Below, piece after piece: positions 9,736 to 18,416 of a stretch of DNA of 61,908 bases. The position numbers and the translations under genes were made by a program. The notes under the pieces were generated by a model. It saw only the letters and a list, made by a program, of their open reading frames with translations. It ran no database searches and was not told the DNA's origin. Each line of letters begins with the position of its first letter. The first letter of the stretch is position 1. The stretch covers positions 1 through 61,908 of the forward strand of contig MPMR01000025.1 in NCBI GenBank assembly GCA_002238605.1, given 5' to 3'. The stretch comes from BD2-11 clade cluster bacterium bin43 (lineage in GTDB: Bacteria > Gemmatimonadota > Gemmatimonadetes > Longimicrobiales > Gaopeijiaceae).

Positions 9736-10141
9736 GCGAGATGCCGCCCTCCTGGTCGGTTGCAAAACGAGCCTGACGGGGTCGCCTCCAAACCCATCCC
9801 CGCTGGCTTGCCTCCAGCGTACTCGCTGTTTTTGAGTTCCGCAACCGACGGACGAGCACAGTGTCCACACCCTCTATTGTCTGATAGAATCGCCTCCTAT
9901 GGCGATAAATGCCCGATTTTCCACGAGTTATCCACAGCAGAACGGCGCGCGGGCGGGCATTCGGGGTTCCCAGGCAGGGATCTGAAACAGGGACTCGCGC
10001 GCCGCGACGGCAGCCGGCCGCCGGGGCGGCGCCCTGCCTGATTCAGCGCATCAGCGAGTCACGCCCAACGCGGCAAGGCTGAGGAGGAAGCCGGCAACCG
10101 GGGTCCACGGGATGATCGCGCTCCACATCCGATCCCGCTCC
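9736..10141. other. Intergenic region upstream of the binding-protein/TonB-receptor pair
   Basis: Contains the 5' leader and presumably the promoter of the minus-strand binding-protein operon, and the 3' end region of the membrane-protein gene that stops at 10142. I see no supported gene. A perfect DnaA-box consensus is described separately. The left 100 bases can be read in frame with the binding protein but do not look like protein. Confidence 0.4.
9928..9936 (+). other. Single consensus DnaA box
   Basis: The nonamer TTATCCACA is a perfect match to the bacterial DnaA-box consensus; a weaker relative (TTTTCCACG) lies about 10 bases to its left. There is no cluster of boxes, no dnaA/dnaN gene and no extended AT-rich unwinding element, so this is not an origin. 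It could be a chance match or a regulatory DnaA site upstream of the binding-protein operon. Confidence 0.35.
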
Positions 10142-11233
10142 TCAGTCGCGGCCGTCGTCCGCGAGATGTCGTGCGATGCGGTCCAGCTTCGGGCCGATAG
10201 AGGACATTACCGCCGCGAACAGCACGAGCGCCCAGCCCGCCGAGAGGATGAGGTGGGCGCCGACGAGCACGCGCGCGCTGAGCGAAACCGGGGTGAGGGC
10301 CGTGAAGTCGTGCCCCAACGCGGTGAAGAACGCGAAGGACAGCCAGTCGGTGATGCCTGCGCCGGCTCCGGCGAACGAGCCCGGCCCGAGGCGCTCCAGC
10401 GCCCCATAGAAGCCCGCAAAGAGGAAGATGATCGTCAGATAGCCGACCGCGAATCCGCCGATCGGGACCCACATGACCCGCAGGTAGGCTGCAAGCTGGC
10501 CGTACACTTCCAGCCGTGGGCGGAGCCAGACGGCGGCGGCGCGCCCCAGAAGAAACGCGACCGCGGGAATCACCAGGATCGAAAGGATGATGGTCAGGAC
10601 GATCCACACGGTTGCAATAGCCCCCGAAAACCCGTCGTCTTCCCGGATCACTCCGAACCCGAACAGCAGACCCAGCAGGATGGGAAGGGCAACCGCGCCG
10701 AGGACCAGCAGCCAGGGAGGACGGGCGTCGACCCATCCCTCGCGGCGCCGGCTGAGGAGGCCGATCAGCAGCGCGGTCCAGGGCATGGCGAGGAGGGGGA
10801 ATATCGCCAGTAATGGTACCAGGTCGAAGTCGCCTGCGGCCAGCGCGGGGATGAACCCCAGGCTCAGCAGGACGGCGAGAATGAACGTCTCCCGGATCAC
10901 GTCCCGATATCCGGAGAGAGACGACCGGCCGAGCCCGGCGATCAAGCCGACCGCCAGGGGGAGCAGGGGCGGCAGGATGACGCCCCAGCCGACATCCATT
11001 GCTCCGCTCAGAAACGCCGTGACGACTCCGACCACCGAGCCGATCAGGATGCCGCTCCAGGGATGATTCCCCGATCCGCCGCGGAGACCGACGCCGACTC
11101 CGACGGCGACCGCAAACCCCGTCCCCAGCAGAACGTCGGTGTGGTTCCCGGTAATGGCGTAGCCGAAGGTCACGACCACGAGAGCGATCGTGGCCGCGAT
11201 CCGGACCGTCAGCCAGATCAGCCGGCTCGCCAT
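10142..11233 (-). CDS. Multi-pass membrane protein with a C-terminal ion-channel-like pore segment
   Basis: The 363-residue protein is almost entirely hydrophobic, with about nine to ten predicted membrane spans and small glycine-rich loops. Its last 90 residues contain a pattern like the two-helix pore module of ion channels (Ion_trans_2): a hydrophobic helix, the loop FFTALGHDFTALTPVS, then another hydrophobic helix. In potassium channels the loop reads T-x-G-Y-G-D-x-x-P; here ALGHDFTALTP keeps the spacing of Gly, Asp and Pro but lacks the second Gly, so selectivity would differ. The remaining N-terminal spans are not recognised. It may form a small module with the S9 peptidase gene upstream (gap 45 nt), but no shared function is evident. 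Confidence 0.6.
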   Translation of the reverse strand: MASRLIWLTVRIAATIALVVVTFGYAITGNHTDVLLGTGFAVAVGVGVGLRGGSGNHPWSGILIGSVVGVVTAFLSGAMDVGWGVILPPLLPLAVGLIAGLGRSSLSGYRDVIRETFILAVLLSLGFIPALAAGDFDLVPLLAIFPLLAMPWTALLIGLLSRRREGWVDARPPWLLVLGAVALPILLGLLFGFGVIREDDGFSGAIATVWIVLTIILSILVIPAVAFLLGRAAAVWLRPRLEVYGQLAAYLRVMWVPIGGFAVGYLTIIFLFAGFYGALERLGPGSFAGAGAGITDWLSFAFFTALGHDFTALTPVSLSARVLVGAHLILSAGWALVLFAAVMSSIGPKLDRIARHLADDGRD

Positions 11234-11278
11234 TCTCCTCCCAGGAGTGTCATGAAGTCCTGGAATCCGCGGATGCAG

Positions 11279-13519
11279 CTAGCGCTGCGGTTCCGACACC
11301 ACCGTCGGTCCCTCTCCCTCCTCCAGCGTCTCCAGCACCTGTCGCCACTCGAACTTCTCGCCGAGGCCGCGCACGTAGTAGTCCATCCAGGCCATCTCGC
11401 TTACGGCCTTGACGAGGCGATTGCGGGGGTCCGGGATGCCGTGGCTGCGGCCGGGATACATGAAGAGTTCCGTCGGCACGTCCAGCTTCTTCAGCGCCAT
11501 GTGCAGCTCGACCGACTGCGGGCTCGGCACGCGCGGGTCGCCCTCCACCACGTGGATCATGGTCGGGGTGACCGCGTTCCTGATGTACTTGAGCGGTGAC
11601 TGGTCGAAGTAGGTGTCGAAGTCCTCGTACAGGAAGCCGTCGCCGACGTAGAACTGGCGGTTCCGCTGCACGTCGCTCTGCGCGTACATGCTGATCCAGT
11701 TCATGGTCCCGGCACCGGAGCTGATGGCCTTGAAGCGGTCGGTCTGGGTGAGGATCCAGTTGGACCAGTGGCCGCCCGCGCTCCAGCCCAGCGCGCCCAT
11801 GCGCTCGCCGTCGACGATGCCCTCGGCGATCAGATGGTCCACGCCGGTGATGATGTCTTCATAGCCCATCGTGAAGTAGTCGCCCACGATGTCGGTGCGG
11901 TGCGCGTTGCCGTAGTTGCGCGAGCCGCGGTAGTTGGGCTTGAGGACGGCGTAGCCGGCGCCCGCATACACCTGCGCGTTGTAGCCGCCGTTGAAGCGGA
12001 GGACATCCGCCGATGCCGGCCCCCCGTGGATCGCGACGATGAGCGGATAGCGCGTTCCCTCCTCGTAGCCGACCGGGTAGACCAGCACCCCGCCGACCAT
12101 CTTCCCGTCCGACGAGCGCCAGTTGACCTCCACTTCCTCGCCGAGGGCGATGTCGCGCACGTGCGGGTTCACGTCCACGAGCTGCGTCCACTCGGAGCGG
12201 TCCGCAACTTCGTCCACGTTCGCCACGGTGAACACGGTGGGCGGGGTCATCGGGTCGCTGTAGCCGATGAGCAGGGTGCCGGTGTTGTCGTCCCGGGACA
12301 CCGAGAGCGCCGCCCGCTCCTCGGTGAGCTGGCGCACCGCACCCGTCTCCACATCGAGCGCATGCAGCTGCGTCGTCACGGTCACGCCGGCGTTGAAGTA
12401 GATCGTCTCCGAGTCCTCGGACCAGAAGCCGACGCTCGAGCTCTGGTCGAAGTCCGCGCCCAGCTTCCGGAACGCGCCCCCGCGATCCTCGACTTCGCGG
12501 ATGTAGACGCGGTTCTCGGTCATGGAGTAACGCTCCATGTCGTCCGGCGCCGAGAAGGCGATCCAGCGGCCGTCGGGGGAGAAGCTCATCCCGCCCTCGC
12601 CGATCTCGTAGTTGTCGGTGAGGCGCTCGATCTCGCCGGTCGCAACCTCCTTCAGATAGAGGTCCGCATAGAGCCGCTGCGCGGTGATGTTGCGCTCGTA
12701 GCGCTCGGGCGAGCCGCCCGTGATGCCGATCCAGCGGCCGTCGTCGGAGAGGACGAAGCCGTTGACGCTGTACGACGCGTCGCTGGTCTCGCGCCGCTCG
12801 GCGGCCGACGCTACATCCACGCTCCAGAGGCTCGAGAGCGGGGTGACGGTGTTCCGGATGTCGACCGTGAAGCCGCGCTCGCGCCGTTCAACCTCGTCCT
12901 CGTCGAAGGAGTCGGGGCGCGTGAAGTAGATGCGGCTCCCGTCCGGGGAGAAGTCCCACTGGTCGACGCCGGCCTCGCCGTCGGTGAGCTGTTCGGGCTC
13001 GCCGCCCGCGAGGTCGTCGGCCGGCAGCCGGTAGAGCTGCTCCCGGTCGCTCTCGCCGGAGCGGTACACCAGCCAGCCGCCATCGGGGCTGAACTCGAAG
13101 CCCGACACCCCCTCGGCCGCGTCTGTGATCTTCCGGGCCTCGCCGCCGTCGTGGCGCATCATGTAGAGCTGGTTGGCGTCGCCGTCGCGATTGGACGAGA
13201 AGACGAAGAACGACCCGTCCGGCGCCCAGGCCGGGCTGGTCTCGTTCTTGTCGTCGGTATAGGTGAGCTGCCGGCTCGACGAGACGCCGTCGCTCAGCGA
13301 CACGAGGTGGATGTCGGTCTGGGATTCGGCCGCATCCCAGTCCGGGGTCGTGACGGTGTAGAGCATCCGCGCGCCGTCCGGGCTCGGGGTCCACGATCCG
13401 GCACGCTTCAGCTCCTGCACATCCATGAACGTGAGCGGCCGCTGCTGCGCGGCCAGCGGCGAGCCGAATGCCGCGAGAGCGGTGACGAAGACGGTGAGGG
13501 CGACGGAAAAGAAGCGCAT
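11279..13519 (-). CDS. Secreted S9 family (prolyl oligopeptidase/DPP-type) serine peptidase
   Basis: From ATG 13519 the 746-residue protein has a signal peptide (MRFFSVALTVFVTALAAFGSPLAAQ), a beta-propeller with repeated SPDG/SPDGRW motifs (TolB/PD40-like, about 40-480), and an alpha/beta-hydrolase domain. The nucleophile lies in GWSAGG (about residue 578). The acid is probably in EGDPRVP (about 658) and the His in GRSHGIPDP (about 691). S9 enzymes cleave short peptides, often after proline or alanine. The longer open frame to 14002 overlaps another gene's territory and has no protein-like character. The secreted form suggests peptide scavenging in the periplasm or outside. Confidence 0.9.
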   Translation of the reverse strand: MRFFSVALTVFVTALAAFGSPLAAQQRPLTFMDVQELKRAGSWTPSPDGARMLYTVTTPDWDAAESQTDIHLVSLSDGVSSSRQLTYTDDKNETSPAWAPDGSFFVFSSNRDGDANQLYMMRHDGGEARKITDAAEGVSGFEFSPDGGWLVYRSGESDREQLYRLPADDLAGGEPEQLTDGEAGVDQWDFSPDGSRIYFTRPDSFDEDEVERRERGFTVDIRNTVTPLSSLWSVDVASAAERRETSDASYSVNGFVLSDDGRWIGITGGSPERYERNITAQRLYADLYLKEVATGEIERLTDNYEIGEGGMSFSPDGRWIAFSAPDDMERYSMTENRVYIREVEDRGGAFRKLGADFDQSSSVGFWSEDSETIYFNAGVTVTTQLHALDVETGAVRQLTEERAALSVSRDDNTGTLLIGYSDPMTPPTVFTVANVDEVADRSEWTQLVDVNPHVRDIALGEEVEVNWRSSDGKMVGGVLVYPVGYEEGTRYPLIVAIHGGPASADVLRFNGGYNAQVYAGAGYAVLKPNYRGSRNYGNAHRTDIVGDYFTMGYEDIITGVDHLIAEGIVDGERMGALGWSAGGHWSNWILTQTDRFKAISSGAGTMNWISMYAQSDVQRNRQFYVGDGFLYEDFDTYFDQSPLKYIRNAVTPTMIHVVEGDPRVPSPQSVELHMALKKLDVPTELFMYPGRSHGIPDPRNRLVKAVSEMAWMDYYVRGLGEKFEWRQVLETLEEGEGPTVVSEPQR

Positions 13520-13594
13520 CTGAACCTCGCGTGCGAGGGGGAACCCGGCTGTCACAGACGGGCATAGTAAAGGAGTAATGGGTATCTTGGCGAG

Positions 13595-13972
13595 GTGAAA
13601 TCGAAGGACGCATCCGGGACAAAGCCTATGCTTGGAGTGACGACATTCCTGGGGGCCGTCTGGCTCTGGCTGCTGCTGGTCGCGCGTCACCGGCTCGAGT
13701 CCGGCAAGCCGCCGAGCCATCCCGAGGCCCGCGAGTCGCGGGGATGGGTTCGGGCGGCGCAGGCCGCGAGCGGGTTCTTCGGGGGAATGCTCGGTGCGTC
13801 GTTCGGAGGGATGCTGGAGGTGATCGGCGTGGCCGTCGCCACGGCGATCCTGTCGGCCGGAATCATCCCGCACCAGAAGCGACTGCGATCGGGCGCGGTC
13901 CGGGATCGCCGGATCCGGGCACCCGTTGACGACGAGACGGAACAGGCGTGGGACGCTGATTCCGGACCGTAG
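13595..13972 (+). CDS. Small putative membrane protein, unknown function
   Basis: A 125-residue frame opening with GTG (an in-frame ATG at 13628 is an alternative). It has a first hydrophobic helix (MLGVTTFLGAVWLWLLLVA), a glycine-rich second one (GFFGGMLGASFGGMLEVIGVAVATAILSAGI) and a charged C-terminal tail (RIRAPVDDETEQAW). The alternation of hydrophobic helices and charged ends looks protein-like, but no family is recognised. It stands alone between the divergent S9 peptidase and the RHH-nucleotidyltransferase gene. The start is not secure since no strong ribosome-binding site is visible. Confidence 0.5.
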   Translation: MKSKDASGTKPMLGVTTFLGAVWLWLLLVARHRLESGKPPSHPEARESRGWVRAAQAASGFFGGMLGASFGGMLEVIGVAVATAILSAGIIPHQKRLRSGAVRDRRIRAPVDDETEQAWDADSGP

Positions 13973-14054
13973 CCGACAGCCTGAGATTCTCCGCCGGAGC
14001 ACATCCTCGGCGGCCTTGTTCGATCGGAGCGGGAGCGCGTAGTATCATTCCGAC

Positions 14055-14669
14055 ATGTTGAGTGATACTACTTTCGCATCCGGCGACTCCGGCGCATCCC
14101 CCGAAGCCCCCGAATCCCGCGCTCCTTCGGGTCGTTTCGTCCTCCGAATCGATCCCGGACTGCATGGCACCCTGCGGGAGGGCGCGCGTGCGGCGGGTGT
14201 CTCCCTTAATGAATACTGTGCGCGCAAGCTGGCATCGCCCGGCGTCTGGCTGGACGAGGAAGCCGCCGCAATCGTCGAGCGCGCCGCATCCATCCTCGGT
14301 GAATCGCTGGTGGGCGTCATGGCCTTCGGTTCGTGGGTGCGCGGCGAACACGATGCGACCTCGGATTTCGATATCCTCCTGATCGCGGCGGATGATGTGC
14401 CGGTTGCGCGGCAGCTGTACCGGCGCTGGGACGATGCCCCCGAGCTCTCCTGGCAAGGCCTCGAGGTGCAGCCCCATTTCGTCCATCTCCTGCCCGAAGG
14501 GGAGGTGCCTTCCGGTCTGTGGGGGGAGGTCGCCACGGATGGCGTGATCCTGCTCGAGCGCGGCTTCGAGGTGTCCCGGCGACTCGCCGAAGTCCGAAGG
14601 CGGATCGCCGACGGGGACATCGTCCGCCGCTTCGCTCAGGGGCAGCCCTACTGGGTCCGGTCGGGCTGA
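14055..14669 (+). CDS. Fusion of RHH/HicB-like DNA-binding segment and MNT-type nucleotidyltransferase
   Basis: The 204-residue protein has two parts. Residues about 28-65 (VLRIDPGLHGTLREGARAAG then VSLNEYCARKLA) match the ribbon-helix-helix tail typical of HicB antitoxins. Residues about 75-200 are a minimal nucleotidyltransferase with the exact GSx10DxD signature (GSWVRGEHDATSDFD) followed by ILLI. MNT proteins paired with HEPN toxins act as antitoxins by adding AMP to the HEPN partner. The stop overlaps the start of the HEPN gene (TGATG at 14667-14671), so they are one transcript. The DNA-binding front end could give direct autoregulation, which standard MntA lacks. I judge the domain calls sure and the antitoxin role likely. 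Confidence 0.82.
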   Translation: MLSDTTFASGDSGASPEAPESRAPSGRFVLRIDPGLHGTLREGARAAGVSLNEYCARKLASPGVWLDEEAAAIVERAASILGESLVGVMAFGSWVRGEHDATSDFDILLIAADDVPVARQLYRRWDDAPELSWQGLEVQPHFVHLLPEGEVPSGLWGEVATDGVILLERGFEVSRRLAEVRRRIADGDIVRRFAQGQPYWVRSG

Positions 14670-15079
14670 TGCGAAACCCGGGGCTGGCCGTCGACTATCT
14701 CCGGCGGGCGAAGATCCGGCTTGCGGCCCTGGAGGTGCTGTTCGAGGGGGAGAGCTGGGCGGACGTGGTCCGCGAGTCGCAGGAGATCGTCGAGCTCGCC
14801 CTGAAGGGACTGCTGCGCTTCCGTGGCATCGACCCGCCCCGGATGCACGACGTCTCGGAGGTATTGCTCGCGGAGCGGGAGCGCCTGCCAGCCAGGATCG
14901 AGCGCGACGTCGAATCGCTGGCGGAATGGTCCCGGCACCTGCGGCGTGACCGGGAGCTCGCGTTCTACGGGGCCGAGGATCTGACTCCGTCCGGGTTCTA
15001 CTCGCGGGAGGACGCGGTCCATGCTCGCGCCAGCGCGCGCGGCACGATCGAGCTGGTGTATCCGACCGTGATTGGGTAG
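14669..15079 (+). CDS. HEPN domain protein (probable toxin partner of the MNT gene)
   Basis: The 136-residue protein matches the PF05168-type HEPN fold. It has a first helix NPGLAVDYLRRAKIRLAALE, a second helix with the QEIVELALKGLLRFRGIDPP pattern followed by RMHDVSEVL, and a late segment FYSREDAVHARASARGTIEL. Many HEPN toxins are RNases with an R-x4-6-H motif. I do not see a canonical one here; RDRELAFYG sits where it might be, without the His, so catalysis may be altered. The start codon overlaps the MNT gene's stop. The gene ends the module; about 200 bp without genes follow. Confidence 0.78.
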   Translation: MRNPGLAVDYLRRAKIRLAALEVLFEGESWADVVRESQEIVELALKGLLRFRGIDPPRMHDVSEVLLAERERLPARIERDVESLAEWSRHLRRDRELAFYGAEDLTPSGFYSREDAVHARASARGTIELVYPTVIG

Positions 15080-15283
15080 CCGACAGCCGCCTCCGCGGCC
15101 ACCACCTCGCGGCCACGACCTCGCAGGCGCCATCTCGCGGGCGCCATCTCCGTTCGTACTCCGCGCTCGTGTTAACCAGGTGGGTGGGCCGAACGTTCTA
15201 CTTGTGAGGCACGGAGTTCCGGGCATTCGGGCGTGGCCGCCGGAAGAGTTCGGTCCGTTGGGCGCGAGACACGGAGGTGATCG

Positions 15284-15694
15284 TTGTTCTGGGAAGCTGT
15301 TGAGGAGTTAGGGCCCCTTCTTCTGATATTCGGCGCCATCGTGGCCATCGTCTGGCTCAGGGGCAGAGAGAGACAGGTTCGGCTGGCCAAGCAGGCGGAG
15401 ACGCAACAGCAGTTGCTGGCCAAGTTCCAGTCGGGCCAGGAACTGGCCGAGTTCATCGAGACGGAGGGTGGACGCGAGTTCCTGAGCCAGTTCGAGTCCA
15501 ACCCGCATGGGACCATCCTGGCCGTGCTCGGTGCCGGCATCCTCGCCTTCGTCCTGGGCCTGGGGATCCTCGTAATGGTGATCTGGGAAGGTGGCCTTCT
15601 CATCCCCGGCGTGGGCATCATGGCGCTCGGGGTCGGTCTCATCCTCGCGGCCGTCATCTCCCGGAGGCTGTCGCAGGAATGGCAGCCGGACTAA
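15284..15694 (+). CDS. Membrane protein of unknown function upstream of ECF sigma factor
   Basis: The 136-residue protein, probably starting at TTG 15284 after an ACGGAGGTG ribosome-binding site, has one N-terminal helix (LLLIFGAIVAIVWLRG), a coiled-coil-like polar middle (RQVRLAKQAETQQQLLAKFQ) and two closely spaced C-terminal membrane helices. A conserved-looking acidic stretch (ELAEFIETEGGREFLSQFE) lies in the cytosolic part. It precedes the sigma/anti-sigma pair by 39 bp on the same strand, so it may belong to the same operon and be a third component of the signalling unit. No family name can be given. Confidence 0.65.
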   Translation: MFWEAVEELGPLLLIFGAIVAIVWLRGRERQVRLAKQAETQQQLLAKFQSGQELAEFIETEGGREFLSQFESNPHGTILAVLGAGILAFVLGLGILVMVIWEGGLLIPGVGIMALGVGLILAAVISRRLSQEWQPD

Positions 15695-15733
15695 CAGGCG
15701 AGGCAGCCGGGCGCGGGCCGCGAATGGCACGAT

Positions 15734-16234
15734 ATGGACGAAGCCGCCTTCCGTGACATCCATGAGCGAACGGCACCGCAGCTTCGAGCCTACCTGTACC
15801 TGGCGGTGAAGGATGCCGCTCTGGCGGACGATCTGCTTCAGGAGGCGTACTGCCGTCTCCTGCGCGCGAGACTGCGCGACGCAAACATCCATCAGGTGCG
15901 GTCATACCTGTACAAGACCGCGCTGAGCCTCATCTCGGATCACGGGCGCGAAGTCGTTCGCGAGCGAAGACGGCGGGAGGGGTGGAGCGCGCCGGCGGAG
16001 TCCGAAGGCCCCAGGCATGAACTGACTCTCGACATGGAACGCCTTTTCGCCCGATTGCCGCGGAAGCAGCAGACACTTCTCTGGCTGGCATACGTAGAGG
16101 GCGCCAGTCATCGCGAAATCGCAGCCTCCCTGGGGATGGCGGAAGGGAGCGTTCGGGTGGTGCTCTACCGGGCGCGCAAGAAGTTGGCGGGGATGCTCCA
16201 GGAACACGGCTGGGGCCCCAGGGAGGTGCGATGA
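15734..16234 (+). CDS. ECF-type RNA polymerase sigma factor
   Basis: The 166-residue protein shows sigma region 2 (LRAYLYLAVKDAALADDLLQ, RSYLYKTALSLISDHGRE) and region 4 (LPRKQQTLLWLAYVEGASHR then EIAASLGMAEGSVRVVLYRA), the two-domain layout of group IV sigma factors. It would direct RNA polymerase to a small stress or envelope regulon. The stop overlaps the start of the zinc-finger gene by four bases (ATGA at 16231-16234), the usual sigma/anti-sigma arrangement, so activity should be held off by that product. The target promoters cannot be read from this window. Confidence 0.92.
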   Translation: MDEAAFRDIHERTAPQLRAYLYLAVKDAALADDLLQEAYCRLLRARLRDANIHQVRSYLYKTALSLISDHGREVVRERRRREGWSAPAESEGPRHELTLDMERLFARLPRKQQTLLWLAYVEGASHREIAASLGMAEGSVRVVLYRARKKLAGMLQEHGWGPREVR

Positions 16235-16701
16235 TGGCGGAGTCCTGTCCTCACGAGCGATCGGCGGCCGAAGCCGCGCGTGGCGGAAGATGGAATGACG
16301 AGCTTGCCGCGCACCTGGCGGAGTGCGTCCCGTGCCGGGAATCCCGCCGGGTGGCTCGATGGATGGCGGCGTTGGCCGAGGAGTTGGACTCCCGGTTGCC
16401 TGCGGTGCCGGACCCCGACCTGATCTGGCTGAAGGCGCGGCTCCTCGGGCGAGCGCGGCGCGCCGACCGCGCGCTGCTTCCGATCAGGATCGCGGGCGCG
16501 TTGGCGGCCATGGGCTCGGGCGCGGTTCTGGCGAGCCTCCCCGAAGTGAGCTGGAACCTGAACCTGGAATGGCTGACGAAGGCAGCCGCGGGGTGGGCCG
16601 GTCTGTCGGATCTCCTGCCGTCCCTTCCGCTCACGGTGCTGTGGATTCCGACCGCGATCGCAGCGGGCTTCCTGCTGCTGTTCACCTGGAACGAGGCGTA
16701 G
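16231..16701 (+). CDS. Zinc-finger anti-sigma factor with membrane helices
   Basis: The 156-residue protein has HLAECVPC near residues 30-37, the H-x3-C-x2-C zinc-binding core of ZAS anti-sigma domains, with an upstream Cys-His (CPHE) that can supply the remaining ligand. Two hydrophobic stretches follow, one near residues 85-105 and one at the C-terminus (LPLTVLWIPTAIAAGFLLLF), which would tether it to the inner membrane. It overlaps the ECF sigma gene by four bases. The signal that releases the sigma factor is unknown. Confidence 0.88.
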   Translation: MMAESCPHERSAAEAARGGRWNDELAAHLAECVPCRESRRVARWMAALAEELDSRLPAVPDPDLIWLKARLLGRARRADRALLPIRIAGALAAMGSGAVLASLPEVSWNLNLEWLTKAAAGWAGLSDLLPSLPLTVLWIPTAIAAGFLLLFTWNEA

Positions 16702-16775
16702 CCGGGCAGGGGGATGCAGCGAGCACCGACCAGACCAGGAATCCGGGGTGCTGCGCCGGGCCGCGCGGGCGGACG

Positions 16776-18194
16776 CTACCGAAGCAGCGCCTCCAGCTCC
16801 TCGGGCGAGCGCGGCAGCGAGGCGGTCAGCACCTCGGCGCCGTCCTCGGTCACCAGGATCACGTCCTCCACGAAGACGGCAACGCCGATCTCGTGGTTGT
16901 AGTACCAGGGCTCGACGGTGAAGACCATGCCGGGCGCGAGGGGCTCGTCCAGGAGCGCCGGGTCGCCCGCGGACAGGCCGATGTGGTGGCCGAAGAACGA
17001 ACCGGTCTGCATGTGGGGCTCCTCGTCGTCCGGGATTGCCTCATAGGCCACTGAGGTGAGCTCGCGCAGGGTGACGCCGGGCCGGACGGCGGCGATGATC
17101 GCGTCGGCGGCCCGCGTGCTTACCAGCAGCTTCTCCCGCTGGATGTCCGTGAAGGTCCCGTTTACCGGGAACGTGCGCCCGACGTCGCTGATGTAGCCGT
17201 CCACCTCGCAGCCGACGTCCAGGATGACCAGATCGCCGTCCTCCATGCTGCGGTTGCGGCGGTCGTAGTGGGCCGCCAGCACGCGCCAGGGCCAGAGGCT
17301 GTTGCGACCCGACTTGATGATGGGCGTAAACGGCATCGATTGGGATCCGAAGGTTCGGCAGGTATTCTCGAACTCGCCCTGAAGCGTGCGCTCGTCGACC
17401 CCGGGACGGATGCGCCAGGCGACCGACTGGATGCCCGCCATGGTGGCATCGGCGGCGACGCGCATGTGATCGATCTCGGCAGGGGTCTTGATCATGCGCA
17501 GACGCGCGACGACGTCGAAGGCGTTGGCGATTTCGGCGTCGGGATGGTCGGTGCTCAGGCGGAGGATGAGCGATGCCGTCGCATCCAGGCTTCCGATCAG
17601 CGGGACGGTCGGGGGCGTGATCTCGCCGCTCGAGCCCGCGTTCACCCGCAGCACCGCTCCTCCACCCAGCCGCGTCCGCAGGAAGGCGTCCAGGTCGTCG
17701 ATGTCCCGGTACTCGTCGATGCCGGCGATGCTGCGCAACTGATAGTCGCCGAGCAGCGGGCGCCCGGGGAAGTCGTTGGGCCGCCCCGGATTCTCGAAAC
17801 GCGGGTCCCGCCGGGGCATGAAGAGGATGGAGCGGTCCCGGTCGGCGTCGAGGACCAGCATCGACTGCACGACTTCGAGGCCGGTCAGGTACCAGAAGTC
17901 CTCCAGCTGCCGGAAGGTATCGCCGTGGGTGAGCCCGTCGGAGGACGGCGTGAGCAGGAGTCCGCTCCCGCTGGCGCGCAGGCCGTCCAGGATGCGCGCG
18001 CGGCGGTACGCGTATTCCTGAGCCCGGAATTCCAGCCGGGTCCAGTCGCGGTACCGCTGCTCGGGGGTCTGGGCGGCCAGGGGTGACGCCGGGACCGGGA
18101 CGCCTCCCCCCGGGCTGGTGGCGACGGACAGGGCGGGGCTCGCGCATGCGAGCACGAGCACGATGACACCGCGGCGAAGCAAGCTGGCCGACAT
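16776..18194 (-). CDS. Secreted M24 family Xaa-Pro aminopeptidase (aminopeptidase P-like)
   Basis: The 472-residue protein starts at ATG 18194 with a signal peptide (SLLRRGVIVLVLACASPALS). An aminopeptidase-P N-domain follows (TPSSDGLTHGDTFRQLEDFW, YLTGLE, FMPRRDP), then the pita-bread catalytic domain. Metal ligands are visible in order: two Asp in ILDVGCEVDGYISDVGRTF (about 325-337), His in GHHIGL (about 403), Glu in FTVEPWYY (about 426) and Glu in VFVEDVILV (about 443). Enzymes of this class remove an N-terminal residue preceding proline, complementing the S9 peptidases in the window. The much longer antisense continuation to 21086 lies over the BNR gene and was rejected. Confidence 0.92.
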   Translation of the reverse strand: MSASLLRRGVIVLVLACASPALSVATSPGGGVPVPASPLAAQTPEQRYRDWTRLEFRAQEYAYRRARILDGLRASGSGLLLTPSSDGLTHGDTFRQLEDFWYLTGLEVVQSMLVLDADRDRSILFMPRRDPRFENPGRPNDFPGRPLLGDYQLRSIAGIDEYRDIDDLDAFLRTRLGGGAVLRVNAGSSGEITPPTVPLIGSLDATASLILRLSTDHPDAEIANAFDVVARLRMIKTPAEIDHMRVAADATMAGIQSVAWRIRPGVDERTLQGEFENTCRTFGSQSMPFTPIIKSGRNSLWPWRVLAAHYDRRNRSMEDGDLVILDVGCEVDGYISDVGRTFPVNGTFTDIQREKLLVSTRAADAIIAAVRPGVTLRELTSVAYEAIPDDEEPHMQTGSFFGHHIGLSAGDPALLDEPLAPGMVFTVEPWYYNHEIGVAVFVEDVILVTEDGAEVLTASLPRSPEELEALLR

Positions 18195-18416
18195 GATTCC
18201 GATCCCTTGCAGAAGACGGATACCGTTCCGGCAACCTGGCGGTCGGGAAGTCCCCCGTCCATGGCGCGGAATCGCAAGGGCGGGCGCGGACGAGGCCGTG
18301 CGAGTCCATGAGGGGTGCGGGGCGTCCGAATTGAGCATGTTGTCGCCCCTACTCCCCGGCCTGCAAAAACCGTACACTTTCCCGTCCCTAAACACCTTCG
18401 CCCGAGGATCACTACG

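Noticed and set aside
9928-9936. Replication origin suggested by a perfect DnaA box
   Set aside because: One box only, no dnaA/dnaN and no AT-rich unwinding region.
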